Positions 1-11,949 of a stretch of DNA of 64,000 bases are shown here, piece after piece. The stretch is from positions 2,666,001 through 2,730,000 of the forward strand of contig JAUDYN010000002.1 of assembly GCA_030407005.1 (NCBI GenBank). The letters are read 5' to 3'. How positions within the stretch are numbered: the stretch's first letter is position 1; each line of letters begins with the position of its first letter. The position numbers and the translations under genes are program-made. The DNA is from Desarmillaria ectypa. Lineage: Eukaryota > Basidiomycota > Agaricomycetes > Agaricales > Physalacriaceae. The notes beneath the pieces were generated by a model, which was given only the letters and a program-made list of their open reading frames with translations, did not search any database and had not been told where the DNA came from.

Positions 1-375
1 TCTTCATGGGCATTAGGAGTTCCACGTAGGTCGGAAGATGTCTGGCAGTCCTTTAAGAAGCACGAGGTATAAATTTCCATTGCGAACAGGACCTGAGGAA
101 GAGCAGCAATTTCCGTACAGGCCCCGATTGAACTGACAGTTCTCAGTACCTGCAAATGAGCTTGAAGGTACGATCCAGGTACTCGGATGAATCAGTGACC
201 GCGCGCATGTGAACCTACGGGCCAGAACATTTTTGTGTTCGACAAATTGACTGCTGACAGTGATTGACCTGGTGATATATCAGGCCCAACTAATGAATTC
301 GTGGAGGTGCGTGTCATTTAAAATATCCGACAACTCACACAATACTGTTACAAGTTTCTGTATCATTCCTTCTAT
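1..375. other. Left edge, no gene seen
   Basis: This is the 3' flank of the aldo/keto reductase on the minus strand. I see no reading frame with family character on either strand and no repeat. It probably holds the reductase 3' UTR and terminator. Confidence 0.5.
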
Positions 376-1321
376 CTACGCTTCACCAAATACATGGCGC
401 ATGAAAATCCGCTTGTGAAGCTTGCCTCCCGCTTCTTCGATCGCTGTTATATCTTCAGATGTCAGATCTGTTACGTCAGGAGTCTTGAGAGTCTCTCTGA
501 TTCGCGCCGGCTTCGACGTGGTCCTGTATTTAGGTAAGTATAAAAAATTGCTCAAAGGGCAAAGTTCTGGCCGCACGTTACAACAAGGATACCTTTCTGG
601 ATGAGCCACTTGGTGTAGACTTGACCGGGAGAGATCTTGAGACGCTCAGCGATCCCACTAACGACGGGGTCGAGCGGCCCACCAGGAGCCCGAACGATGG
701 GAGTAAGTCCACCATATGAGGCAATGATAATCTTGTGCTCCAGGGCATACTTGTAGATGGGCTCGGCAGCTTTGAATACGTATGGATGGAATTCAATCTG
801 GAGAAATATAAGGAACGAGTCTGATTGACTAATTGGGAACATACCTGATTTACGGCAGGGAGAATGGTCGCAACCTCGATGACCTCCTTCAAGTCTTCGA
901 CTCTAAAGTTGGATACTCCAATGCTTCTCGTTAAACCTTCCCTCTTGATTTCTTCCATCTGCTTCCACCATGTTTTCAGCTCGCCTTTTGCTGACGTGGG
1001 GTCATGGATCAAGAACAGATCAACATATTCCAGTCCCAGCTTCTTCAGCGAGATTACCAGCGTATCCTTGATAGTCTGGCCCTCCGCAAGACTCTTCAAC
1101 TTGGTCGTCACATAGAGCTCAGAGCGGGGCTTTCCGGATGCCTTGATGCCTGCACCGAGGGAATCTTCATTCTCATACATTTGCGCACCGTCGAGGTGCG
1201 TCACACCGTTCTCGATGGCCACACGGACGGCGTCTGCAGCATTCTGCTTGAAAAGAGCGGTACCGGTACCGAATGCGACCCAGGGAATGGTGGTGCCGTC
1301 GTTGAGAGTGTAGGAAAGCAT
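376..1321 (-). CDS. Aldo/keto reductase, NADPH-dependent (xylose-reductase-like)
   Basis: A soluble oxidoreductase that should reduce aldehydes or ketones with NAD(P)H. Three exons fit: 845-1321, 577-797 and 376-523, giving 281 residues, usual for the family. The N-terminus has the strand pattern LNDGTTIPWVAFGTGT. The catalytic tetrad is visible as the Asp and Tyr of DGAQMYENE, the Lys of VTTKLKS and the His of LFLIHDP. SIGVSNF and the cofactor-loop sequence TTTSKPARIRE at the second junction are also typical. The second intron has the weak donor GTGCGG, chosen because it restores the TTTSKP loop. An in-frame ATG eight codons upstream (1345) is possible, but 1321 fits the family start better. 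The substrate cannot be told from sequence. The family call is secure. Confidence 0.92.
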
Positions 1322-3085
1322 GTTAGATCGAACTAAGGCGCGCATGAATAGCGACTTGGACGGTCAGACGTGGGCCATTATTTATACCACAAATGACGCG
1401 ATAAGTCGCTCTAACCTTAGTAATCCAAGTGCTCATGAGAACATCTACCCTGGGTTTCGGCCGAACAAAGGACCTGCCCTAAACATGTACCCCAAAAACG
1501 CCACGACAACAATTTTGGCTCTCATCTTTTAACAACTACCAGGCGCCGTACATACCACATGCTAGACTGTCCTTTTCTTCGACAGTCTCTCATCGCGGTG
1601 GCCTCAGATAGACGGTGCGCTCTTTGGCTGGACGTCCGTAGTTTTTCAATGGATGAATTCGGTCACCTAGCGTTCCGACACGTATCACTCTGTATCACAT
1701 CATCTATGGTTCCCCTCTTCGAATAGATCTATTTCGGTCAATGAATATAGCCACGATCTTCAGGTGACACTGGAAGGTCTCCACTGCCGAGGATGTATGT
1801 GGGCTCTACCTTTGCAACAGGATTTGTTGGCCTCCCGCGAACACGCTCTTAGAATCGGAGATTTATTTTATGCTAGTCCCCACACCACAAGTCCCATTTA
1901 GCCCGTCAAATGTGAATCGATGCCAACTTCATGTGCCCCAGTTGCTTCTTAGACGCCTTGCTGATGCTATTTCTTCGCCGAGGGCAGAATCACTACGCCT
2001 AGCAGCTCTTAACTATCCACGGTGACTGTTGGAACGTTCCCAGTGGATGTCAAAGTCGCCGTCTGAGGTGACGGATGAGTGGATGATTATTCATGAGTTC
2101 TCTAATATGGAGTATGCAAATAACTAAGTATTATGATTGGCTAAAAAGTATGTCTATTTTTTTCTGCGGTTGTCATGAGACAAGGTACTTCGCTCTCAGA
2201 TGACCCACGGTTTAAAGCTGGATTAAACAGCAGTATTTTGATGTCTTCCGAAGCTCGCCAATGATATGTCCAGCTACCCTTGAGGACGACATACGGGTGC
2301 TCCGTTACTTTTTCTGGCAAGGTACACATTCACACACGAGTGAACATGCGACAATCGGCCATGAACGGCTCTCCGTTGGTCGCCGTAGCATTGGGAAGAG
2401 TGACGACTGAATCCGAAGCAGGATGCTCTTTGGTTTCATGTCGTGTGTCGCTTGTAGAATACGATCTACGTGTTTGACTAGCGCCGAAGGGATTCTTCTC
2501 GACGACTCAAGGACCTTCGTCCAATGAATTGTGTCGCCTGAATCGCGTTCAACCGTCCGTTATCAAAGTCCATCAAAAGAAGGAAAGGGAGCAGCGAATT
2601 TCATGTACATTACACTGAAGGAAGAGAAGATGCCCACGTTAAGCAGATCAACCCTGATGGGCTCCGGAATGCAGAGGAGATAGCAAGGAAAGCCGCATTG
2701 TTAGTGCAACAGCTGGACGATGCCAAATGCCATCATGACAGCAGTCGTCATTCTCCAGCTGAATTATTTCAACGAGAACATACATGGGATAGAGCGCAGG
2801 ATCCATGTGTCAAGCACAGTTGACAGTATTTTCGTTTATCAATATGACATGCCTCCTTCTCCCTGCCTGCGCCGGAGAAATCTGTGAATACGCGACTGAG
2901 GAATAGGCTCGCCTCGGCGCTTTGTGAAGCTTGCATTGCGCCCAATAGTTTCGCAGTAACGCTGCTCTGAGAGGTGAGGATCACACATATATTTATCGCT
3001 AAAATCCAGCTGAATCGTATTCCCGTGCCAGCAGAAATGATGGCCCCTATCACATACACATATCATCTCAAGAAGAACATGAATA
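1322..3085. other. Gene-poor stretch, about 1.8 kb
   Basis: No convincing gene. Frames are short and broken on both strands. A 96-codon minus frame at 2769-3059 has no family character and lies directly downstream of the membrane-protein gene, so it may be 3' UTR. The right end of the stretch is the reductase promoter. A decayed gene is possible but I cannot identify one. Confidence 0.4.
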
Positions 3086-4406
3086 TCATGGTTCAGGCGC
3101 AGCAGTATAAGTGCGGTGCACTACCTTTCGAGCATCAGAAGATGTTGCTTGGTTGGAGGCTGCCCTAGAAGGCCTGGAAGACTCGTGATGCGAACTCTTG
3201 TGCCTATGGCTGCGTCGCGCCTTATGAACAGGAGGTGTCGCGCGCTCAGAAGCTGTCCTAGAAGGCCTCGGGGCTGCCACGCGCCGATAGCGTGTGTGTG
3301 GAGTCTTAATGGGTCCAGTTAGTCACGGGAAAACAGGCAAAAGAGTTGTATCTCACGGGCACTGTAGCTAAAATTTGCGTCGTCTGAGGTACTGATCGAT
3401 AATCCGCCGAGATACCACGGGTTCCTTTGCTTGGTTTTGGTTTGTAACGCCGTCGAATTACCAGCCATATAACCAATCCAAGAATCGCTAGAAGGACAAA
3501 ACCCCCTACGACGGCGCCGATGATTATACCAGACTTCAATTTTCCAGATGCCGTTATAGTTGGCGGAACACTGCTCGTTGCAGTGGCACTTGGAACCGCC
3601 CCAATAGATTCAGACGCGTCTAAAAAAATGTGGACCATGAATAACTAAGTACTGCCCGATACAAAACACCATGGACTTGCCCGTGTCTGATGCAGCAATT
3701 GTCTCGTTAAAATCATTATATATCTAAGAATGAAGTCAGAAGGTATCATCGAGGGTTTATAGGACATATACCGTGACGTTCTGGTAAGCCCAGTGTGGTA
3801 CCGCTGTATTTCCGGAAATTTCGCCAGGATAGCTGTTGGAGTGGTCAGAAGCTTTGCATTTCACAAGTTTAGATGACGGCTGACACTGATACATAAACAC
3901 GAGTGCAGTTTGTACTCCAAGACGACCAGCTATGTGCGATATCAGCAAAGGGCTGAGATAAAAAAGGATGAACTTGCCTTGCATAACTGCGATTCTGGCA
4001 GAAAGCGCATGTACTTAACAGGGAATAGTACACGGAACTGCATAGGCAAGGCTTATCGGATCCTTTCCAAGGGCCATCGTAGATTTGTCCTTCTTTCAAT
4101 GGTACAACAGTGAAGGCTATACAAGACAAACGTGAATCCGGATGGTAGGTCAATAAAGTGTTGGGCGTGTACTCACTTGCGGAAGTACAAGCACCCATAA
4201 GGGAGGATGCTATACTGCAGGCGCTCTGATTGAGAGAATTGTACACCTAGGCGCCATTGCGTGACCGAGTCAGTGATTTACAGGTAAATAACCAAAACCC
4301 TACCTACCCAACTATCATTGAATGTCTCATTGCACGTTGCCTCCTGAGCTAGGACCAGCCACGATTTGGAGAGGTAAAGCAGAATGCCCCAGGCGAACAC
4401 CGACAT
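3086..4406 (-). CDS. Basidiomycete single-pass membrane protein with secreted Cys-rich N-domain
   Basis: The first exon (4308-4406) encodes a signal peptide (MSVFAWGILLYLSKSWLVL) followed by a cysteine-bearing extracellular domain. Its pattern of NSLNQSAC, QIYDGPW, CLCSSVYYSLLSTC, CQ, WSSWSTNC and then a PGEISGNTAVPHWAY block is known to me from many Agaricomycete proteins of unknown function. A Ser/Thr-rich stalk and one membrane segment (GIIIGAVVGGFVLLAILGL) follow, with the stop-transfer RRR. The cytoplasmic tail is long and basic and holds a twice-repeated motif RPSR[TA]AS. About eight exons are needed. One intron (3930-3977) has a GC donor. It probably acts as a cell-surface protein, but the role is unknown. 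The last junction (donor near 3350, acceptor near 3305) is the least certain. Confidence 0.75.
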
Positions 4407-4844
4407 GTCGAAGGAGAAGAAAGTGGGGCCTCGGTTATCTCGTTATCACCATGCTTCGGAAAAGGTGAGTAAAGGCTTGAAACTCAAGCACCTTGTCTTT
4501 ATATGCACGCCGCTGGCCGCCGGGGGTAGAGAAACGTACGTGCGCAGTAGCTTCCCCCAAGGCACAATCCGATTCACGGATACTCCAAACGCGTGAATAG
4601 AGCAAGGTAAAGTAGACGAGGCATTTTCGTGTGGTCAGGGCTTGCACAGAGTACGTACACAAGGGGCCGGTTCAGCGCGCGTCGTAAAATTGGAAGAAAA
4701 CTGGAATGGAAGATGATCACAGGCCACCACGCCGAAGGGTCACGTCCAAATTTGGAGTATTTGTCTCTATTGTCCAAGACCTTGACGTGGAACGCGTTTA
4801 CGCTCCTTGTTCCCTAACTTCTCTTCTACTGGCGACCGACTGCC
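4407..4844. other. Divergent promoter region
   Basis: This 438-base spacer lies between the ATGs of the membrane-protein gene (minus) and the CHMP7-like gene (plus) and must hold both promoters. Frames here are short and carry no family signal. No clear TATA box was seen. Confidence 0.5.
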
Positions 4845-6442
4845 ATGGCACCGCAGCAGCCTTCGCTCCTCAGCCTTCCAACATACAGTACCGCCTCACA
4901 ATCCCGACTGCAAGCACTTTACTCGAACAACATATCCTGGCAGAAGAACTCGGATCCCGCTGGATTTCACGCAAGCATCGAATGGTGGCGGAGAACCTTC
5001 GAAGCTTTTATCGCCACTGGAATACAAACCAGCATCTCTAGCAGGCTGGTATTGAATGCCTCTGCGAGAATAAGTGAAAACCTGAGGGTTGAAGGCGTTG
5101 GAAAACCAGCTGGCTTGAGTACAGTCATTGTGAGTCCTCTTTACCACGTTGAACCCGTTACTGACGTTGCCTGTCAGCGAAGACTGAATTAATAGAACCT
5201 TCCAGCAGCAAGTCGCCACCTGCATTAATTCCTCTTTCTGCTTTCCTATCTTTGTCACAGTCCATTTACGCGTCGCATTCACTCCTCCATACCCTGCCCT
5301 CCCTCGTCGCGTCATATCTAATAACCAAGCCGTTGTGGTGGGCATTAGGACAAATAGGCATCGATGGACTGTTCGCTTCAAACGCTGGGGACTCGAAGTG
5401 GCATGGGGAGTATGTCATCCTGAGCCTCCTAGAACGCGCCGCCGAGAAAATTCTGGTAGAGCAGAAGGCAAAATCTGGAGGTCCAAGTGACGGGATATAC
5501 GCCGTAGAAGGATTTCGCCGGGATTTCGCTGCCTGTATCAACGAGACTCACGTTATGAGTGAGACGGATGCGAAAGTTCTGATCAAATTCTTGGAAAGGG
5601 ATCAGAGCATCATTACTGTTGATAAGGAGGTGAGCCATCGCACTCTATGATGTCCTCCTTTTAACCGTCTTTCTGTAGGTAATTAAGTTTATCGACAAGG
5701 ATGCTCCCACAGAGACGTGGCGAATCACTGCTGTTGATCGAGGCATACTGGAGCTTAAATCGGCCGTTGCCAACCTCCATGATCAAATCGAAGGCCTTCA
5801 GAAGAAGATTGACCTGTCAGTCTTATTTCTCCAAACTCTGGCTCAACTGATATGCAAGACCTTCTAGTTCCACCCAGAAAGCTGCAGAGGCTTTGGGCAA
5901 GAAGCGACAGTCAATTGCTCTCAGCTATATCCGATCTCGAAAACACCTACAAGATGTTCTTTCTAAACGACTTGGTGCGCTTGACACGCTGGAAGGCACC
6001 CTTATTAGGGTTGAAGCAGCGGCCGCAAATGTTCAAGTAGGCTATTACTGATACTTTGCCGTCTTTGAGATTAACAAAATTTTAGATAATCGAATCATAT
6101 GCTCAATCCACCTCTACCCTCCGCGCTATCCTCTCACACCCATTGCTACAACGCGAGTCTATCGAACAAACCATGGAGGCAATGGCAGATGCCAATGCAG
6201 ATGCCAAAGAGATAGACGAAGCCTTACGGGTTGGCGGAGACATTGCAGTTGGAGCAAATGAAGTCTTTGACGAAGACGAATTGCAAGCAGAGTTGAATGA
6301 GTTGATACAGGAAAGCAAAGAGGAGGAGGATGTGAAGGCGCTGGAGGAGAAGCAACATTTGAGGAAGGACGAATCGATCAGGCAAGACGTGAATGACATG
6401 ATTGCCGAGGACAACAAGAAGATTGCGGCTCTTCAAATATGA
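4845..6442 (+). CDS. CHM7: CHMP7/Chm7-like ESCRT-III (Snf7-domain) protein
   Basis: Five exons (4845-5129, 5261-5629, 5679-5815, 5868-6036, 6086-6442) give 438 residues, close to human CHMP7 and yeast Chm7. The N-terminal 220 residues contain WHGEYVILSLLERAAEK and a KVLIKFLERDQSII stretch, as expected for the paired winged-helix region. The rest is a helical Snf7 domain. It has a basic coiled coil (LHDQIEGLQKKIDL, then KKRQSIALSYIRSRKHLQ) and an acidic C-terminal half ending in EDNKKIAALQI. In the known family this protein acts at the nuclear envelope in ESCRT-III surveillance of nuclear pores and membrane sealing. Assignment rests on architecture and length. A generic Snf7 protein is the main alternative. 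Confidence 0.8.
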
Positions 6443-6530
6443 TGGTAACCATTACACTCATGATATTTAATTAAAACAACGGACAGGCAATTCGTTACAT
6501 ATAAACACATAAATTTGCGGTTGATATGTA

Positions 6531-6956
6531 TCACTTCCGCTCGCCGCTGTCAGAAAGACCCATGGCGCCTTTCGCCTTGCCCAACATTGATTGCTGAAGA
6601 TAAAATAAGAATACTTACGGTGAGGATGAGAATTGTAACTCACCTCATTCTCGTTGGAGTTGCTGCTGAAAGTATCACCCATCTTCTGAGTGTTGGTCTT
6701 CTCGCGCTGTATTGATTATTAGCAAGACCGCACAGCATACACGTCCGTTTTTACAAACCTGGGGCTGGAGCGTAGAGGCTGCAGAGTCGGTGTAGCCTTT
6801 TATGTTTTCACCCATACGTTCGGTGGCGGACTTCTGACTATCAGGCTGTTAAAACAATTGCAATCAGACCTTGGCCGCAGCAATGGAAACGGTATAACTG
6901 ACCTTCATAGCCGAGCCAGCCTTGTCGGTGAAAGATTGACGGCCAGTGTCAGACAT
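6531..6956 (-). CDS. HSP12: HSP9/HSP12-family small stress protein
   Basis: Four small exons (6903-6956, 6759-6845, 6644-6706, 6531-6593) encode 88 residues. The start MSDTGRQSFTDKAGSAMKP followed by DSQKSATERMGENIKG is the family hallmark. The protein is hydrophilic, lacks cysteine and is probably unfolded in solution. In yeasts these proteins bind membranes and accumulate in stress and stationary phase. A TATA element lies about 87 bases upstream. The gene is the minus-strand neighbour of the aldehyde dehydrogenase and both could be stress-linked, but that is inference. Confidence 0.9.
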
Positions 6957-7271
6957 AATGTATTGATTATTGGTCAATTGGAAGTAGAGGTTGTCTGTAT
7001 GATTCAAAAAGATGTAGAATCGCTAAACTGACTTACCCCAGCTTTATATACCTCGATGCCTCCAAAAGAGGAGCGCTTCAGTTAGACATCCGCATTGAAC
7101 CTGACGTACTTAGTGACGATATGATAGAAACTGAATAGGCCGATGAGACCCAAATGACGGTGGTGGGGTGTGGTACGCATGACGCGTCGTCTCATAAACA
7201 CGATCGTGATTCCATTTCGAGAGCGCATGGTGTACATCGATATTGTTTGTACATATACTGATAAAGATAGG
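6957..7271. other. HSP12 promoter and aldehyde dehydrogenase 3' flank
   Basis: This 315-base spacer lies between two minus-strand genes. The part next to 6956 is the HSP12 upstream region and contains the TATA element at 7041-7050. The right part follows the dehydrogenase stop codon at 7272. No gene is seen. Confidence 0.6.
7041..7050 (-). promoter_or_regulatory. TATA box of the HSP12-like gene
   Basis: On the minus strand the bases read TATATAAAGC, a near-perfect TATA element about 87 bases before the ATG. TATA-driven promoters are usual for inducible stress genes. A GTAAGT lies just 3' of it but is probably upstream of the transcription start, so I do not call a 5' UTR intron. Confidence 0.6.
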
Positions 7272-9561
7272 TTAAAGCTTAAGAGCAACATTGATGTGGA
7301 CGGCCTTGACTTGTGTATACCTAGATCCAACAATCAGAAAATGTCTTGGTGAGGCAAAAAGGTCACATACATCTCGATTGCATACTCACCCAACTCCCTT
7401 CCAATGCCAGATTGTTTGTACCCACCAAACGGCATGTTTTTCTCCACAGAGTTGAAGCAGTTAACCTGTAACGCCAATAGGACATTTCATCACCTCATAC
7501 ACGAATCATCCACTTACGAACGCCTGTCCGGCCTCGAGAGCGTGTGCTACCCGAATCGCACGGCTTGAGTTCTCCGTAAAGACGGCACTCGAGAGACCAT
7601 AAATCGTGTCATTCGCCATCTCGATAACCTCTGTTGACGTGTCAAGCTTTGTACGCAATCCATGCTGGTCTCACTTACCCTCCTCGGTCTTGAACTTGAT
7701 GACTGCGGCTACTGGGCCAAAGACCTCTTCCTGTACAATCTTCATGTCAGGTGTACACTCCGTTACGATCGTCGGCTGGATAAAATAGCCCTCTGAACCG
7801 TGCCTTGAGCCACCAATGTGAATATTTGCACCGTCGGTCTTCGCTGAGTCGATGTAGCCCATCACGCGCTATATTTTATCAATGAATGTCACGATAGCAG
7901 ATGAAAATTTCATGACTTACATCAAATTGAGTTTGTGAGACCTGTGGGCCGTGTTTTGTGGACGGGTGGAAGGGATCTCCGGTAGCTGATTGAAGGGAAC
8001 GAGCAGCCTGAGTGAACATTGGAAGGAATTGATCATATATGCCCTCCTGCACGAAAATTCGGGATCCAGCATTGCAGTTTTGACCTGACGTTTTTTCAGA
8101 GGGGCGTAGAGAAAGGCTATCTCAATACGAACCCATATTGGAGCTTATAAGGATAGGAGTGAGCGTGTTGAAGGCCAAGAAAGTCCAGATACATACAAAA
8201 TGCCCCTGGTGGTCCATTTGACCGCTTGCTCGAGGTCAGCGTCGTCGAAGATGATGTTTGGGCTCTTTCCACCAAGCTCCAGAGTCACAGTTTTCAGATT
8301 GGACTTTGCCGACGCGATTTGGATTTTCCGTCCTGTAGCTGTACTTCCCGTAAAAGCAATCTTCTCAATAACAGGGTGTTCGCTAATAGCCTGTCCAACA
8401 GTATGACCTAAGAAAGAGTAATTTGGTTGTCACGGATCTGCAGATAAAGAGTGGTGATTACCGTATCCATTTACGATGTTAATGACGCCGGGCGGGAAAC
8501 CGGCTTCGTTGCAGAGTCCAGCAAGTCTGAGAGCCGTTAGAGGGGTCAACTCGGAGGGCTAAAAGATCGTTCAGATAGTCCCACAGCCGTATAGATTGAA
8601 TTTCATCCCACCTTCAGAACAATCACGTTTCCGGTAGCTAGGGCAGGGCCAATCTTCCAAGAAATCATGCTCTAGGTGTGATGTTCAGCGTTTACGAAAA
8701 ATTCTATGGTTAGCAGTATGCACACCAAAGGATAGTTCCAGGGTACAATTTGGCCCTACACTTCTCTAAGACAATCACAGTTGGAAAGGACTAGGATACG
8801 TACGACGACACCATAAGGCTCATGTCTGGTGTAAGAGAGCTTTCGTTCGTTGGTCTAACAAGATGTGAATCAGTAGATGAAAATCCCAAGGAATTATGAT
8901 GTACTTACCTCGATCGTTTTTCCTTGAATTTTATCAGCCCATCCAGCGTAGTAGCGTATAGTATCGATGGTAGACGCGACGTCAGCCATCTTTGCCGCTC
9001 CAAATGGTTTGCCTTAACGCCCGGTGAGTGACCATGTCTAATATATATGCGGACCTATACATACCGACGTTCAAAGCCTCCAGAGCCGCAAACTCGTCTG
9101 CATTCTTCTCGATCAGATCGGCCAACTTGCCCAGCATTCGGCCCCGAGCACTTCCAGGTACCTTGAGACCCCAGGAGGTTTTGTACGCCTGGAAGACATC
9201 AGTTAGATAGGATACATTGGTAATGATGACCGACAAACCTGTTTTGCTGCCTTGACTGCGATGTCTATGTCCTTGTCTGACCCTGCGGAAACGGACGTGA
9301 TCACTTTCCCAGTCGCTGTTGCAGACCCTCATGAGCTGATAAGTACTAGCAAGGACATAGAAAATTCGTACTGGGATTGACTACACTGTGAAGGAAAGTC
9401 AAGTCAGCATTGATCTGCAAGCAGTGATATGTCTAGACTAACTCAATCTTAGCATCATCGACGGGATCAACAAACTCTCCGTTGATAAAAAGGCCTGTGT
9501 TGAAGGTTGATTTGCCCTTGTACAGCGGGGTGTCAAATGTGTAGGTGAAGGTAGAAGGCAT
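7272..9561 (-). CDS. Aldehyde dehydrogenase, NAD(P)+-dependent
   Basis: A classical ALDH that oxidises aldehydes to acids. The order is [16 protein letters not shown], the Rossmann part [31 protein letters not shown], catalytic Glu in LELGGKSPN, catalytic Cys in [19 protein letters not shown], and [21 protein letters not shown], ending [13 protein letters not shown]. It is full length. The gene has more than ten introns and two tiny exons: 14 bases at 9372-9385 (encoding part of VVNP) and 11 bases at 8133-8143 (part of FSNMG just before the catalytic Cys). Both are needed to keep frame and family sequence. The ATG at 9559-9561 begins [16 protein letters not shown]. The exact substrate is unknown. 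Confidence 0.93.
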
Positions 9562-11949
9562 TTGGCTGAAAGACTTTCGTTGGGAAAAGCAAGCGATGTC
9601 ACCGCCATTTATGCAAGTCTTAGCCTGTCTTAGTAACATCCATCCGGTATGTCTCGTCAGCATTCTTCGATTTCTAATCAGATATGTAGAAAAAAAAAAA
9701 CTAATGTGTTACCCCCTGCGTCGAAAGAACCCCATCTGTGCCTGAATGACAGGCTATGCAGCAATCCGGTTGTTTCGGCACGTGAAAAGGATGGTCCCGG
9801 GGAGTGTGACAGAAGTGCCAGAGGGCATATGTCAGCAGTTCTCATTTTACATATACATTGTAGGGAGATCATTATAGTGAGCAATCACTCTCTAAAAAAA
9901 TGGGTTTGCAGGCCTGCATTTTGTTTTGTATGTAGGTGGGCGGTGATATGGATACTGGAGCTGCACATCCACTCATGTGCTTATTTATGTTCTGTAGACA
10001 CGATCAAAAGGAGGATCACTGCGGCACATACCTCAAAATTTATATGTCTGAATACATCATGTTTGAAAAGGGTGAGATGGCTTGTTACATTGCACTGGAT
10101 ACTATGCAATGACAGCATATTATGGTCACGAATAGGCATGAAGAGTAAAACCCGCTGCAAAGAGTCGTCCGTTGGCATCAATATTTGATCGTATGTCTGA
10201 CGCGACGAGTTCGGGGGTTTGCAGACGCACTTTTGACTTTGGAACTGTCCTTTCCAGCCGTGGAGAAACTTACTTAACCGTTTGTTCCCTGGACCCTTGT
10301 GAGTAATACTAATAGTATTCTTTGAAGCGTGATATGCTGGTATTTACCTTCCATCGCCGAGTTCCGGAGGATTGGGAATAATATATGTTGTAAAAAACGG
10401 GGGATGAGTAGATCAGTTCGTTCCCAGTTAGTACATGCGCGGTGTCAGGCCAATAGTATTGCACTTGGCTGAGCTCTGCAAACGCATGCAGATGTACACT
10501 ACTGTACCTACTTATATACTAAATGCTAATTTACTAGAATCTTCTACAAGTTTCCTAATATTTCTCTCTTAATCAGCAAGTTCGGCATGATGCCGGATTG
10601 CCATCATCTCGGCTCAACTCTCAAATTCCAACAATATATAACCGACATCTCCATTCTAAACAGTGTTCACTGATTCTCTCGAGATCACCGGCCCTCCTGA
10701 AAGTTTTCCGTTAGAATGTTGCTAGACATAGCACCAGTTGTGTTCATCCAGAGGACTCGTGAAATACATTTATGTAAGTATCACAGCTCACACGGTGGCC
10801 GTACAATCAAAAGGATGACTGGTATTTGTTCTGCCAAACAACTTAAGCTTCATCCCCGGTTCAAAAAAAGAGTGACGATTGGAAAACGCGTCTGTCTCAC
10901 CTGAACGACGTGTCTTTTGCTTGAAACATTCAATAGTATGTCTAATTCTGTTCATGTTGAGCGGGCAAGAAATAGGACACGAAACCTCGGTTGATCGAGT
11001 GGCTCAATAACACCGTGAAGCATTGCAAAGGAAGTGGAAAAACATTTGAAGCTTGGTGAGCTGGAGTCCAAGTGTACATGTCTCAGGTCTTGGCTGATGA
11101 CTATGATCAGGGATTTGCAGATTCATGGTCGAGTGACAGGTCGAAAATGTTGAGTCACAGTTCAGACCCACCGGTACCGCTGCCTGCTGGTGGAAGATAT
11201 CCTGGAAAAGTACTGGAAACAAAAAGACTTGGAACAAGCAGCTGTACGTCTTTTGCCCCTCCGGTGCTCTCAGTAAACCAGAGTTAGAGAACTATAGGTC
11301 AAGTTTGGTGCGAATTTAGTGTACGTATTCTGCATGTTTCGCTTACTTGGAGCTTCGACGAAGGCGTCAGTGACGAAATACTCACACTTTACCACAGCTA
11401 TGCTTCTACAAATTATTATTGTGTGCCACCGAGAACAAAATGGCACCGAAACGCCGAAGCATTGGAACCTTTCAAGCGAGTGGCTTGCTGTAAGTGAAAA
11501 GCTTTACTGTGTCCTCTTACGCTCCGGGGCACTGACGGCTTCCTTCAGAGACATCACGGTATCAATGCTTTATGAACCATCGATCGGTTTTCTTACCCTG
11601 TTTCTTAGCCACTCTGCTGGGTACAAAATACCCAATCTTCAATGGGAGACTGCAAGAGCTATTGCCGTCTCAGAATATGTAGGTCACTGAGATCAATGTG
11701 CCTTTTGTCCTAATTTATTATTCGGGACCGTACGCGAGACACAGCAGAAATATGGACTTTGAACTCTCCCTGCAGACCAACGGCACTAGAGGGCGCAGCG
11801 TTATACCTTCTTCTCAAATCCTTAGTTTAGGTGTTGCACACATCGAATTGCATACCTCGGGGGATACCATTATTAATCTGAACTTCCTTCTTCATGTAAG
11901 TCTCCCTTAGCTTTCCCTTCATATGTGCATGATCGATCGCTGCATTTGC
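9562..11949. other. Gene-poor stretch, about 2.4 kb
   Basis: The left end is the dehydrogenase promoter. I find no supportable gene. The longest frame (9649-10188, plus) is low in coding character and has no family features. From 10716 onward short plus-strand frames separated by possible introns may be the 5' part of the decayed gene downstream, but I could not join them. No tRNA or transposon end was recognised. Confidence 0.4.

Noticed and set aside
2769..3059. 96-codon minus-strand frame downstream of the membrane-protein gene
   Set aside because: No motif, no signal peptide with a plausible mature domain, and the position fits a 3' UTR.
4896..5381. 161-codon minus-strand frame
   Set aside because: It is antisense to the first two exons of the CHMP7-like gene and has no family character.
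9649..10188. 179-codon open frame on the plus strand
   Set aside because: It starts inside the dehydrogenase promoter, has no family motif or domain-like pattern, is rich in Cys/Trp/His in a random-looking way, and has no splice partner.
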